64,000 nt of DNA from Granulicella mallensis (GTDB lineage: Bacteria; Acidobacteriota; Terriglobia; Terriglobales; Acidobacteriaceae), in the NCBI RefSeq assembly GCF_014203225.1, contig NZ_JACHIO010000002.1, forward strand, positions 1 to 64,000, written 5' to 3'. The notes under the pieces are model-generated. The model worked only from the letters and a program-made list of their open reading frames with translations, made no database searches and was not told the origin of the DNA. The stretch's first letter is position 1; every line of letters starts with the position of its first letter. Shown one piece after another: positions 9,356 through 18,122 of this stretch. The position numbers and the translations under genes were made by a program.

Positions 9356-9466
9356 CTTGTTCATATTTTGATTTGCATAGCAGCCCGTTGAGCGGATATG
9401 CGGCAGAGCTTAAGCTCTACCCGCATGTGGGCCCTTCCATATCGATGCACTCCTGGAGTTCTCTCA

Positions 9467-12400
9467 ATGATGAAATTCGCCAGTAAGAAGAAGCTTCTCA
9501 AGTATTTCTCCGGGATTGCGATTGCCACGGCAACGCTCTTCTGTATACCGTTTGCGCAGGCACAAAACGTCACCGGCTCCATCACCGGCACAGTGACGGA
9601 TTCGAGCGGCGCTATCGTTCCGGGAGCCAGGGTCATCGCACATGATCTGGACACCGGTGTGGATTCGCCGACAAGCACTAACTCATCCGGCTTGTATCGC
9701 ATCCAATATCTGCCGATCGGGCGGTATGAGGTCACGATAGAGGCAAACGGCTTCGGCAAGGAGACCGTGCCTCCGTTTACGCTGGAAATTCTCCAGACCG
9801 CAACCTTCAATGTGGCACTTAAGGTAGGCAGCACGGCTGAAACAGTAGAGGTTTCAACAGCCGCGCCCATTCTGAACACCAGCGATGCGACGCTGGGCAC
9901 GACGTTTACCGCCAATGCCATTCAGAACGTGCCGCTCAATGGACTGAACTTTTCTGCTCTGACGCAGCTCATTCCCGGCGCTATCAATACCAATGGCACG
10001 TCTGGCCAGACGGGCAATAATGCCATCGAGCGCGACACCTATTACTCAGATATCCCCAGCATCAATGGAAACCGCTCGCAGGCGAATAATTACACCCTCG
10101 ACGGCATTGATATGAATGAGACCTTCAACAATATCATTGCGTATAACCCGGCACCCGAAGCGCTTCAGGAGATCAAGGTTCTCACAGCCAACTCTCCAGC
10201 GGAGTACGGCAATGTGAACGGCGGCGGAGTTGTCAGCGTATTGAAGAGCGGAACCAATAAGTTCCATGGTTCGGCCTACGCCTACGTGCAGAATCAGACC
10301 CTGGATGCAAACTCCTGGGGCAACGATCATCTCACACCGATTATTCCTATCAACCCCTTCACGCAAACACAGTTCGGCGGCACAATTGGCGGCCCGATCA
10401 AAAAGGACAAACTATTTTTCTTTGGCGACTATCTGGGAAGTCGCTATCACACCACCACTACGGGAACGGCCTCCGTATTTACCGCTGCCATGCGAACGGG
10501 CGATTTTTCAGCATTGCTGAATCCGCCAGTAGGAGCAAGCACCGGCGTAGCGAACAAGCCCATTCAGCTCTATGATCCGCTGAATAATTTTGCCCCTTTT
10601 GTAAACAATCAAATTTCGATTTTGAATCCCGTCGCAAAGTTTCTCTTCGCACATCCTGACTTGTACCCCCTCCCCAATGCGGTGCCCAGCGACGGCATTG
10701 CTTCCAATAACTACCAGGGATCGAGTAAGAGCTATACGGTCAACAATCAATTCGACGTCAAAATCGAATACGATCCTCGTGCAGCAGATAAGATTACCGG
10801 GTTCTACTCGCAATCAACTGCTTACGATCAGGCTGGCGCGGTCCTGGCGATCTCATTCCCGTCCCTCAGTCGATATCCCACCAAGATTATGGGTGCAAAC
10901 TGGGTCCATGTCTTTTCTCCCGCAATCGTTAATTCCGCTCGCGCGGGTTATACCCGCGTCATCTTTCGCGAATCCAATCCGGGCGATCCAAGCGGACAGT
11001 TTGGCCTGACTGGAAATGCGAAAGTGGGAATCCCCTTCGGTGTACAAACGGATCCCGGCTATTCGTTTCAGAGCATCACGGATCCCAGTTCTATTGTGGC
11101 TGGTGGCAGTCCAGCGTATGACGCTGACATCACAGACAACACCTTCACCTACATGGACAACATTACCTGGCAGCGTGGCTTGCATCTCATCAGTGCAGGT
11201 GTGCAGGCCTTGCGTTACGAGAATAATTACACAACCAACAATAACTCCGGTTTTCTTGGCTCGCTGGGATACACCGGCGGTTATACGGCCAACAAGAGTG
11301 CTGGAGACGGGTTGGGTGATGGCGCAGCCGACTTTCTTCTGGATCGTGTGCAGTCAGCACAGGTTACCTCCCAGGGAATTCGTGTAGGCAATCGCCAGTG
11401 GCGTGCAGCCGGCTTCATCCAAGATGACTGGAAGGCTTTCCCTAATCTGACATTCAATCTCGGTGTCCGGTATGAGTACGATCAGCCCTGGTATGAGCAA
11501 AACAACAAGACCGGCAATGTTCTGGTCAGCACGGGTCAGGTCATTTACGCAGGGAGCGTTCCCGCCAATGCTCCGGCCGGCTCAGGGGTTTGCAGCAATC
11601 GCGCCTGCTACCAGCCAAACTACAAACAAATCATGCCTCGCTTCGGTTTTGCCTATCAGGCTACGGACCGTTTCGTTGTTCGTGGCGGTTACGGCGCAAC
11701 CAGTTTCTTTGAGGGCAACGCTGCTAACCAGAGACTGACTTCCATTACACCCTTTGTTCAATCCGTGAACATTAATCAGGTCGTGCCTACGCCAGGAAAT
11801 CCTGGACAGGCTCCCCGTACGGCGGAGCAGGGATTCGCCGTCGATAACTCAAGCGATATTAACTTCAACGGTTCGTCCTACAACATCTATCCGCAGAACA
11901 TTCAGCCAGCTTATGTGCAGGAGTGGAGCCTGACCACGGAATACGCTCTTACTCGCACAACGTCCCTTGTGGTTGGATATCTCGGGGAGCAGGGGCAGCA
12001 CATCGAAGACTACGGCAACGTCAACCAGTACCTGGTGAATGGCGATCCCACAACGGCTCCTTATTTCAACAACGCCGCGCTAGGCGTCGGCTCAAGCAAG
12101 TTGTTGATTACTGAGTCGCGAGCCCTGATGAACTACAACGCCCTGCAAACTACCTTGCGCCAGCGTGCAACACACGGTCTGGAGTTTACCTTCAATTACA
12201 CCTACGGCAAGGCGATGACGAACAGTCTTGGAAACTATGCGCTCAATGTCAACGGATATAGCGGCGCATTCCAGAACTATTACGATAGCCACGCCGACTA
12301 CGGTGTAGCCGGAACAGATGTGAAGCACAGTGTGTCGGGACTGCTGGTGTACGCACTGCCTTTCGGGCGCGGGCAGCAGTTTGGATCTGGCTTGAACCGC

Positions 12401-12901
12401 TTCGTGGATGTCTTCGTTGGTGGCTGGAAGCTCTCCAGTACCGGCTTCGCCTACTCGGGCCTTCCGGAGACGATCACAGGACCGGACGATGGTGCAAACA
12501 GTTATGGGGTCTCACGTGCTAACCAGTACCGGCCACTGAAGATCGCTCATCGCCAGCTTGGCGCGTGGTTTGGAACTGATCCCTCCGCTCTTGGATGTAC
12601 ACAGGCGGGAGTCGATAACGGAGTGTGCGCCTTTGGTGCAGCAGCTTCCAATGCGTTTGGCTCCTCGTCGAACGGCAGTGTTCGTGGTCCTGGCTACTGG
12701 ACTGCCGATCTCTCTGCTTCCAAGGATTTTCATCTGTTCGCGGAAAATATCCTGAACTTCCACTTCGATGCTTTCAACGTATTCAACCACCCGAGCCTGG
12801 GCAATCCTGACACCGGAATCACCGATTCAAACTTCGGCCAGATTACCGGCGTGCGTTCGACTGAACGTCGCGTCCAGGTGAGCGCCAAATATAGCTTCTA
12901 A
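9467..12901 (+). CDS. Oar-like TonB-dependent receptor with carboxypeptidase-regulatory-like domain
   Basis: A 1144-residue outer-membrane protein. A signal peptide ends near FAQAQN. A carboxypeptidase-regulatory-like beta-sandwich (about 32-115, GSITGTVTDSSGAIVPGARV) comes next, followed by a plug with NYTLDGIDMNE, EIKVLTANSPAEYG and GGGVVSVLKSGTNKFHGSAY. A large barrel ends in the aromatic-terminated VQVSAKYSF typical of BAM substrates. I chose the ATG at 9467, which has GGAG upstream and leads straight into the signal peptide; a longer reading from 9398 adds 23 unlikely residues. Acidobacteria use such proteins in the role that SusC plays in Bacteroidetes, although the substrate is unproven. 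Here the neighbours (GH20, GH2, GH125, GH92) point to N-glycan or mannan oligosaccharides. No SusD-like partner gene is present. Confidence 0.9.
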   Translation: MMKFASKKKLLKYFSGIAIATATLFCIPFAQAQNVTGSITGTVTDSSGAIVPGARVIAHDLDTGVDSPTSTNSSGLYRIQYLPIGRYEVTIEANGFGKETVPPFTLEILQTATFNVALKVGSTAETVEVSTAAPILNTSDATLGTTFTANAIQNVPLNGLNFSALTQLIPGAINTNGTSGQTGNNAIERDTYYSDIPSINGNRSQANNYTLDGIDMNETFNNIIAYNPAPEALQEIKVLTANSPAEYGNVNGGGVVSVLKSGTNKFHGSAYAYVQNQTLDANSWGNDHLTPIIPINPFTQTQFGGTIGGPIKKDKLFFFGDYLGSRYHTTTTGTASVFTAAMRTGDFSALLNPPVGASTGVANKPIQLYDPLNNFAPFVNNQISILNPVAKFLFAHPDLYPLPNAVPSDGIASNNYQGSSKSYTVNNQFDVKIEYDPRAADKITGFYSQSTAYDQAGAVLAISFPSLSRYPTKIMGANWVHVFSPAIVNSARAGYTRVIFRESNPGDPSGQFGLTGNAKVGIPFGVQTDPGYSFQSITDPSSIVAGGSPAYDADITDNTFTYMDNITWQRGLHLISAGVQALRYENNYTTNNNSGFLGSLGYTGGYTANKSAGDGLGDGAADFLLDRVQSAQVTSQGIRVGNRQWRAAGFIQDDWKAFPNLTFNLGVRYEYDQPWYEQNNKTGNVLVSTGQVIYAGSVPANAPAGSGVCSNRACYQPNYKQIMPRFGFAYQATDRFVVRGGYGATSFFEGNAANQRLTSITPFVQSVNINQVVPTPGNPGQAPRTAEQGFAVDNSSDINFNGSSYNIYPQNIQPAYVQEWSLTTEYALTRTTSLVVGYLGEQGQHIEDYGNVNQYLVNGDPTTAPYFNNAALGVGSSKLLITESRALMNYNALQTTLRQRATHGLEFTFNYTYGKAMTNSLGNYALNVNGYSGAFQNYYDSHADYGVAGTDVKHSVSGLLVYALPFGRGQQFGSGLNRFVDVFVGGWKLSSTGFAYSGLPETITGPDDGANSYGVSRANQYRPLKIAHRQLGAWFGTDPSALGCTQAGVDNGVCAFGAAASNAFGSSSNGSVRGPGYWTADLSASKDFHLFAENILNFHFDAFNVFNHPSLGNPDTGITDSNFGQITGVRSTERRVQVSAKYSF

Positions 12902-12923
12902 ATAGGCATCATGTACTTCTAAG

Positions 12924-12951
12924 GGGCAGAGCTTCGGCTCTGCCCTTTTTT
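12924..12951 (+). terminator. Rho-independent terminator after the TonB receptor
   Basis: GGGCAGAGC, a TTCG tetraloop and GCTCTGCCC are followed by six T residues. This is a textbook intrinsic terminator 23 bp past the stop codon, so the downstream GH2 gene needs its own promoter. Confidence 0.92.
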
Positions 12952-13030
12952 GTTCCTTCGGAAGGGCTTTCGTCGCCGATTCTCCCCAAAGAGATGACCA
13001 CAACTACGGGAGACGATATCATCGAACGGC

Positions 13031-15727
13031 GTGCTACTGAGGGAGCTTTCTTTGCGGGGAATCAAACAAGCAGTTCTGTTTCTACTTACATTTAGTCTCT
13101 TTTTCTCCTCAACCTCATGGCTGGCAGCCCAGAACAAGATGCAGCATACCGAAGCAGTCGGCATAACGGGCCAGTTGCAGCAGCGGCAGCTTACGAGTGG
13201 TTGGCGCTTTCGTGCTGTCCAGTCTTCAGACCATCCCGAAACTACGGCATGGCATTCGGCCACTGTGCCCGGTGCAGTTCACACCGATCTTGAACACGCG
13301 GGCCTGATTCCCGATCCCTTCTTCGGCGATAACGAAAAGCGTCTCCAGTGGATCGAGCGAACGGACTGGGAGTACACCTGCGATTTCGAGGTGAGCACGG
13401 CCTCGCTGCATCAGCAGCACGCGGAACTGGTCTTCGAAGGGCTCGATACCTTTGCCGACATTCAACTCAATGGCAAGCCTGTCCTGCACACGGACAACAT
13501 GTTCCGCTCATGGACCTTTGATGCCAAGCCCTATCTGGTGGCTGGGCATAACACGCTCACGATCCTCTTCCATTCGCCGATGAACACCGTGACGCCTCTG
13601 GTGGCGAAGGCTCCCTATGTCCTGCCTGGGACTGGCTACGAGCCCTTCAATCCCGCGAAGGGGATCTATCCCGTCGGACATTACATGCGCAAGGCTCCCT
13701 ACCAGTTTGGCTGGGATTGGGGTCCCAGATTCGTGACCTCCGGCATCTGGCGTCCTGTGCATCTGGATACCTGGAGCGGTGCGCGCATCCGCAGCCTTCA
13801 TCTTCAGCAGGAGTCCGTCACCTCCGCCCGTGCCATCACGAACGTAAGCGTTGCGCTGGACTCTGACGTCGCAGGACCGGCAACGCTGGAAGTACACCTC
13901 ACCGATCCCGCAGGCCACGCGCTCCCCATGCGGCAGGTCCCCGTGGAGCTCGATCGCGGTGCGAATCATCTGCTGGTTCCCGTGCGGCTCGATCATCCGC
14001 AGCTTTGGTGGCCCAACGGCTATGGCCCTCAGAACCGCTATACGGTTGCGGTCAACTTAGTGCGGGGAGGTCAGCATCTTGCGACCGCGACCTTGCGAAC
14101 GGGGCTGCGCTCCGTTGAGTTGAGGCGTGTGCCGGACCAGTGGGGAACCAGCTTTACCTTCGTCATCAATGGAGTCCCGATCTACGCGAAGGGTGCGGAC
14201 GTCGTTCCTTTCGATAGCTTTCCACCCCGTACGACAACCGCTCAGAAACGCGAGATCCTGACCTCGGCGCGCGATGTCCACATGAATATGTTGCGCATCT
14301 GGGGTGGTGGGTTCTACGAGACCGACGACTTCTACGATCTCTGCGATGAACTCGGCCTGATGGTCTGGCACGACTTCATGTTCGGTGGCGCGATGGTGCC
14401 CGGCGATAAGGCTTATCAGGAGAACGTCCAGGCCGAAGCTGTCGAACAGGTCGAGCGTCTCAGCGACCATCCCAGCATGACGATCTGGTGCGGCAATAAC
14501 GAGGTCGAAACGGCCTGGCACAACTGGGGCGATCAACAGAAGTTCCAGAAGGATGTGACGCCGGCCCAGCGCGAGCGTGTCTGGCAGGATTACGTCGTCA
14601 TGTTCCGCGACATCCTCAAGAGCGCCGTGGCCGAGCATGGCAATGGCGTGCCTTACTGGCCCAGCTCTCCCGGCTCCAACTTTGACGATGCAGGTGGCAC
14701 AGACAGCAATGGCGATGTGCACTCCTGGAGCGTATGGAGCGCAGGAGCGCCCTATACGGACTACGCCAAACTGGCTCCACGCTTTCTCTCTGAGTTCGGC
14801 TTCCAGGCCATGCCCGACCTGCGCACTGTCCGTAGCTTCGCGGGGAAGGATGAGGATCTAAGCTCGCCCGCGCTCCTCAACCACGAACGCTTCATCCACG
14901 GCTTCGATCGCATGCAGCAGTATCTCAAGGCTGAGTTCCGGCCTGCTCGTGATTTTCCGTCGTTCGTTTACCTGAGCCAGCTGATGCAGGCTGAAGCCAT
15001 CCAGTTTGGCGTTGAGCACATGCGCAGTCTGCGTCCGCAGAATATGGGAACGCTTTACTGGCAGCTCGACGATTGCTGGCCGGTGGCTTCATGGGCCTCC
15101 ATCGATTACTACGGCCGCTGGAAGGCGCTCCAGTACTATGCGAAGCGTTTCTACGCGCCGATCATCGTGGCGCCTGAGCTGGACAGTGCAGGGCATGAGC
15201 TGCGTCTGCGTATTGTCTCCGATGAGCCCACTCCGCGCGCCGCTGTCCTCCGCGTTCGGTTGATGCGCTTCGATGGGACGGTTCTGAGCGATCAGCATCA
15301 GCCTGTTTCGGTCGCGGCTTTGGCCAGCACTCCCGTGGCTCCTATCTCACTGACTAACGTTCCAGGCTTTGACCCTGCGGCTACAGTTGCGGTGCTCACA
15401 CTCGAGCAAGAGGGACGGTCTCTGGCGACTCGTAACGTCTACTTCACTCGTAGTGCTGACCTTGCTCTTCAGCAGCCGCAGATCAAAGCTCAAGTGCATG
15501 CTGAAGGCTCAGGTTTTGTCGTAGATCTGAGCACTCCGGTGCTGGCGCGTGCGGTGGCTCTTAGCTTCGGCGATCTCGATGCGAAGCCGGACGACAACTA
15601 CTTTGACGTTCTTCCTCATGAGCCGCGCAGAATTCACGTTGCGAGTAAAGCCTCTCTGGCGGAGCTTCAAAAGGCACTCGCAGTCCGCTCGCTCTTCGAC
15701 TCTACGGTTCAGACCGGGCACAAATAA
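13031..15727 (+). CDS. Secreted GH2 beta-mannosidase
   Basis: About 898 residues with a signal peptide (hydrophobic stretch AVLFLLTFSLFFSS, cleavage near WLAAQ). The GH2 layout is clear: a jelly-roll sugar-binding domain (TVPGAVHTDLEHAGLIPDPF, IERTDWEYTC), an immunoglobulin-like domain, then the barrel with MNMLRIWGGGFYE. The acid/base Glu is in WCGNNEVE (about residue 487) and the nucleophile Glu in FLSEFGFQ (about 586). NWG and WQLDDCWPVASWAS are mannosidase-specific features separating it from beta-galactosidases. It should release beta-1,4-linked mannose, for example the core beta-mannose of N-glycans or manno-oligosaccharides. The start is uncertain: GTG at 13031 gives the longest reading, but TTG at 13052 has AGGGAG at the right distance and still yields a good signal peptide. 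Confidence 0.92.
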   Translation: MLLRELSLRGIKQAVLFLLTFSLFFSSTSWLAAQNKMQHTEAVGITGQLQQRQLTSGWRFRAVQSSDHPETTAWHSATVPGAVHTDLEHAGLIPDPFFGDNEKRLQWIERTDWEYTCDFEVSTASLHQQHAELVFEGLDTFADIQLNGKPVLHTDNMFRSWTFDAKPYLVAGHNTLTILFHSPMNTVTPLVAKAPYVLPGTGYEPFNPAKGIYPVGHYMRKAPYQFGWDWGPRFVTSGIWRPVHLDTWSGARIRSLHLQQESVTSARAITNVSVALDSDVAGPATLEVHLTDPAGHALPMRQVPVELDRGANHLLVPVRLDHPQLWWPNGYGPQNRYTVAVNLVRGGQHLATATLRTGLRSVELRRVPDQWGTSFTFVINGVPIYAKGADVVPFDSFPPRTTTAQKREILTSARDVHMNMLRIWGGGFYETDDFYDLCDELGLMVWHDFMFGGAMVPGDKAYQENVQAEAVEQVERLSDHPSMTIWCGNNEVETAWHNWGDQQKFQKDVTPAQRERVWQDYVVMFRDILKSAVAEHGNGVPYWPSSPGSNFDDAGGTDSNGDVHSWSVWSAGAPYTDYAKLAPRFLSEFGFQAMPDLRTVRSFAGKDEDLSSPALLNHERFIHGFDRMQQYLKAEFRPARDFPSFVYLSQLMQAEAIQFGVEHMRSLRPQNMGTLYWQLDDCWPVASWASIDYYGRWKALQYYAKRFYAPIIVAPELDSAGHELRLRIVSDEPTPRAAVLRVRLMRFDGTVLSDQHQPVSVAALASTPVAPISLTNVPGFDPAATVAVLTLEQEGRSLATRNVYFTRSADLALQQPQIKAQVHAEGSGFVVDLSTPVLARAVALSFGDLDAKPDDNYFDVLPHEPRRIHVASKASLAELQKALAVRSLFDSTVQTGHK

Positions 15728-15785
15728 ATCGTGCCTCTTGGGAGAGACCCACGGGGCACGCTTCCAAGCTCGATCCGAACGCAGT

Positions 15786-16448
15786 TCAGGCGTGTGCTTC
15801 CATCTTGAAGACATAGCGCTTTACCTGTGCTCCTGCAGCATCGATCTGCGGTATTTCAATCTCTTGCACTTGAACATCCACAAAGCCTACAGACTGGTGA
15901 AGCCTCTCCCACTCGGCAGCGTCGCGAAGGTAAAAGCCATTCTCCGGCCGGGCAAATAGAGGAGCCGTAAGAGGATGCAAACAGCCCATCATACTTAGAC
16001 CACCCGGACGTAGCACCCGGCGAATCTCTGACAGAGCCTTGTCTGGTGCAGACCAGAAGTGAGCCACCCCAATGGAGAAGACGCAATCAAAACTGCTGTC
16101 AGGAAATGGCATGTGCTCCGCTGAGCCTAAATAAAAACTGGCGCGGCCCGCGGCGACCAATGCCGCGTTCAATCGCTCCGCTTCAGCCACCATTGTGGGT
16201 GAGATATCGAGCCCCGCGTAGCGGATATTCTCGGCCTGGCCGATAACTTCCGGGGTCATCCGGCCATTGCCGAAGCCAATCTCGAGAACATGACTGCCTG
16301 CATTCAACCCTAGCGCCGCGACTGTCTTTACGCTGGACTTCGAGTTACTTTCGTATACCCGCTCTATAACGGCGAGGCCAATCTCTCCCTCGGGATTGCC
16401 AAGTTGTCTGGCCCAGTCAGCCGGAGCAAGCGATTCGATCACACCCAT
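15786..16448 (-). CDS. Class I SAM-dependent methyltransferase
   Basis: A 220-residue methyltransferase with the Rossmann motif I HVLEIGFGNGR (about 53-63), an acidic motif II in YAGLDISPTMVAEAERL, and the post-motif PFPDSSFDCVFSIGVAHFW. A typical IRRVLRPGG closes the UbiE/type-11 core. The substrate cannot be inferred. The ATG at 16448 has AAGGAG five bases upstream and is preferred to the GTG one codon earlier. It sits downstream of the GH125 gene on the same strand but behind a terminator-like hairpin. It may simply be a bystander in the glycan locus. Confidence 0.85.
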   Translation of the reverse strand: MGVIESLAPADWARQLGNPEGEIGLAVIERVYESNSKSSVKTVAALGLNAGSHVLEIGFGNGRMTPEVIGQAENIRYAGLDISPTMVAEAERLNAALVAAGRASFYLGSAEHMPFPDSSFDCVFSIGVAHFWSAPDKALSEIRRVLRPGGLSMMGCLHPLTAPLFARPENGFYLRDAAEWERLHQSVGFVDVQVQEIEIPQIDAAGAQVKRYVFKMEAHA

Positions 16449-16477
16449 CACAACTCCTTTTCAAAAACGCACACATG

Positions 16478-16505
16478 CCCGGTTGGGCGTAGCGCTCCAA
16501 CCGGG
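16478..16505 (-). terminator. Hairpin between GH125 and methyltransferase genes
   Basis: CCCGGTTGG (16478-16486) pairs with CCAACCGGG (16497-16505). On the minus strand it follows the GH125 stop codon by about a dozen bases. A T-run (GTTTTTG) appears about nine bases after the stem, slightly far for a strong intrinsic terminator. Confidence 0.55.
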
Positions 16506-16517
16506 TGACCAAAACTT

Positions 16518-17990
16518 CTAAACTGTGCGCAGCAACTCAGGGTGGCTCACGGCCAACGTACCGACAAGCTCTCCGAACAGGGTATTCGCCCAGGCAAACC
16601 ACTCCCTTGTAAACTTCTTCGGATTGTCCTGGTCGTAGCTTTCGTGCATGAAGCCAAACCCTTCGGCGGAGTTCTTCAGCATCTTGAGGGACTGACGAAT
16701 CTCGCTCGGATTGCTGCTCGTAAACGCATAGATCATCTGCGACATCGGCCAGATCATCCTTCTGCCTTCGTGAGGCCCGCCAATGCCTTCTCCCGCGGTG
16801 CCGCGGAAGAACCAGGGATTGCGGTCGCTCCAGCAAAAAGCGCGGGTTCTCGCGTAGAGGTCTTTGTCCGGCGAGCTTTCGAGATAGGGTAGTCCCAGCA
16901 GGCTGGGAACATTCGCATCGTCCATCAGGAGCTGGCCGCCAAAGCCATCGACCTCGTACGCCCAGATCGTGCCCTGAGGGGTCGTAGCAATAGCGTGTTG
17001 CTGTAGCGCCTGCTCCACTTCGCCGGCAAGGGCACTGGCATCATTGGCCAAAGCCTCGTCGTGCAGAATTGCGTGAGCCATCGTGGCCAGTTGCCGCAAC
17101 GATGTTACAGCGAACAGATTGGACGGAACCAGGAAAGGGAAGATGCAGGCATCGTCCGAGGGACGGAAGCCGGAAGCAATCAGACCTACTGGACGAACAG
17201 GATTGCCGAAGCCCTCTGCGGGGAGCATCTCTGTCGAAACCGTCGACTCGCGCTGAAAGTGGTAGGGCCCCAGACCCTGCTTGCGCTGCTGAACGTGCAG
17301 CGTGTCGACGACCAACCGCATCGCCTGCCGCCACTGCTGGTCGAATGGGCCTGTGTCGCCTGTCTGCTTCCAGTAGCCGTGGGCCAGCCGTATCGGATAG
17401 CACAACGAATCGACCTCCCATTTGCGTTCCCCGACGCCACGCTTCATGTCGGTCAGATCTTTAGTGCTCCAGGACAGCGGAGGTGCATCCAGATCGGCCA
17501 TAAAGGCATTGGCGTAGGGATCGATCAGAATGCAGCGCGTCTGTCTCCGAATCACTCCCTCCAGAAGCTGACGCAGTGCACGATCTTTTACCGCCAACTG
17601 CAGATAAGGCCACACTTGCGCGGACGAATCCCGCAGCCACATCGCGGGAATATCACCAGTGAGCACCGCCGTATCGGGTTTGCCTTCGAACTGTCCCGGC
17701 GCGACAGTCGTATCGAGGGTGTTCGGAAAACAATTAATAAACAGAGCTGCCAGCGCAGGGTCGCCGATTCCGGCACTGCGATCCGTCAGGAACTCTTCAA
17801 CGGCAGCGCTCCTGAAGCGGCGATCGGCGGGCTTCGGCCTGCCTTGTTTTATGTCCCAGTGATCCGTCGCCGGCACTTGGGCGTTAGCCGTACCCGAAAG
17901 GGGGAGACCGGAAATTCCGCAACCAAGCGTAGCGAGGCTCGTTGCTCTTATAAAATCACGTCTGCTGTACCCTGAATTTGTAATTTGCAT
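16518..17990 (-). CDS. Tat-exported GH125 exo-alpha-1,6-mannosidase
   Basis: About 490 residues. The N-terminus is a Tat signal (SRRDFIRATSLATLGCG, cleavage near GTANAQ). The mature part matches glycoside hydrolase family 125 (formerly DUF1237), with the diagnostic VLTGDIPAMWLRDSSAQVWP near residue 110 and the catalytic-domain ends DDANVPSLLGLPYL, FFRGTAGEGIGGPHEGRRMIWPMS. Family members remove terminal alpha-1,6-mannose with inversion and act late in N-glycan trimming. The ATG at 17990 leads directly into the Tat motif; longer starts up to 18038 are possible but add residues before the twin arginines. It is divergent from the GH92 gene across 132 bp, which implies shared control of two complementary alpha-mannosidases. 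Confidence 0.92.
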   Translation of the reverse strand: MQITNSGYSRRDFIRATSLATLGCGISGLPLSGTANAQVPATDHWDIKQGRPKPADRRFRSAAVEEFLTDRSAGIGDPALAALFINCFPNTLDTTVAPGQFEGKPDTAVLTGDIPAMWLRDSSAQVWPYLQLAVKDRALRQLLEGVIRRQTRCILIDPYANAFMADLDAPPLSWSTKDLTDMKRGVGERKWEVDSLCYPIRLAHGYWKQTGDTGPFDQQWRQAMRLVVDTLHVQQRKQGLGPYHFQRESTVSTEMLPAEGFGNPVRPVGLIASGFRPSDDACIFPFLVPSNLFAVTSLRQLATMAHAILHDEALANDASALAGEVEQALQQHAIATTPQGTIWAYEVDGFGGQLLMDDANVPSLLGLPYLESSPDKDLYARTRAFCWSDRNPWFFRGTAGEGIGGPHEGRRMIWPMSQMIYAFTSSNPSEIRQSLKMLKNSAEGFGFMHESYDQDNPKKFTREWFAWANTLFGELVGTLAVSHPELLRTV

Positions 17991-18122
17991 GGATTCACTT
18001 TCGAGCCATTCTGTCATAGTTGCGCATTTAGCGTTCAATCAGTCACAATGATGCAACATCGGCAGTCATCCGATCAAAGTCTTGTACGACCCGGGAGAAC
18101 TCCTCTCTCCCATGGAGTAGTT

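Noticed and set aside
17061..17975. 304-residue open frame antisense to GH125
   Set aside because: Shadow of a well-supported gene with low-complexity basic composition.
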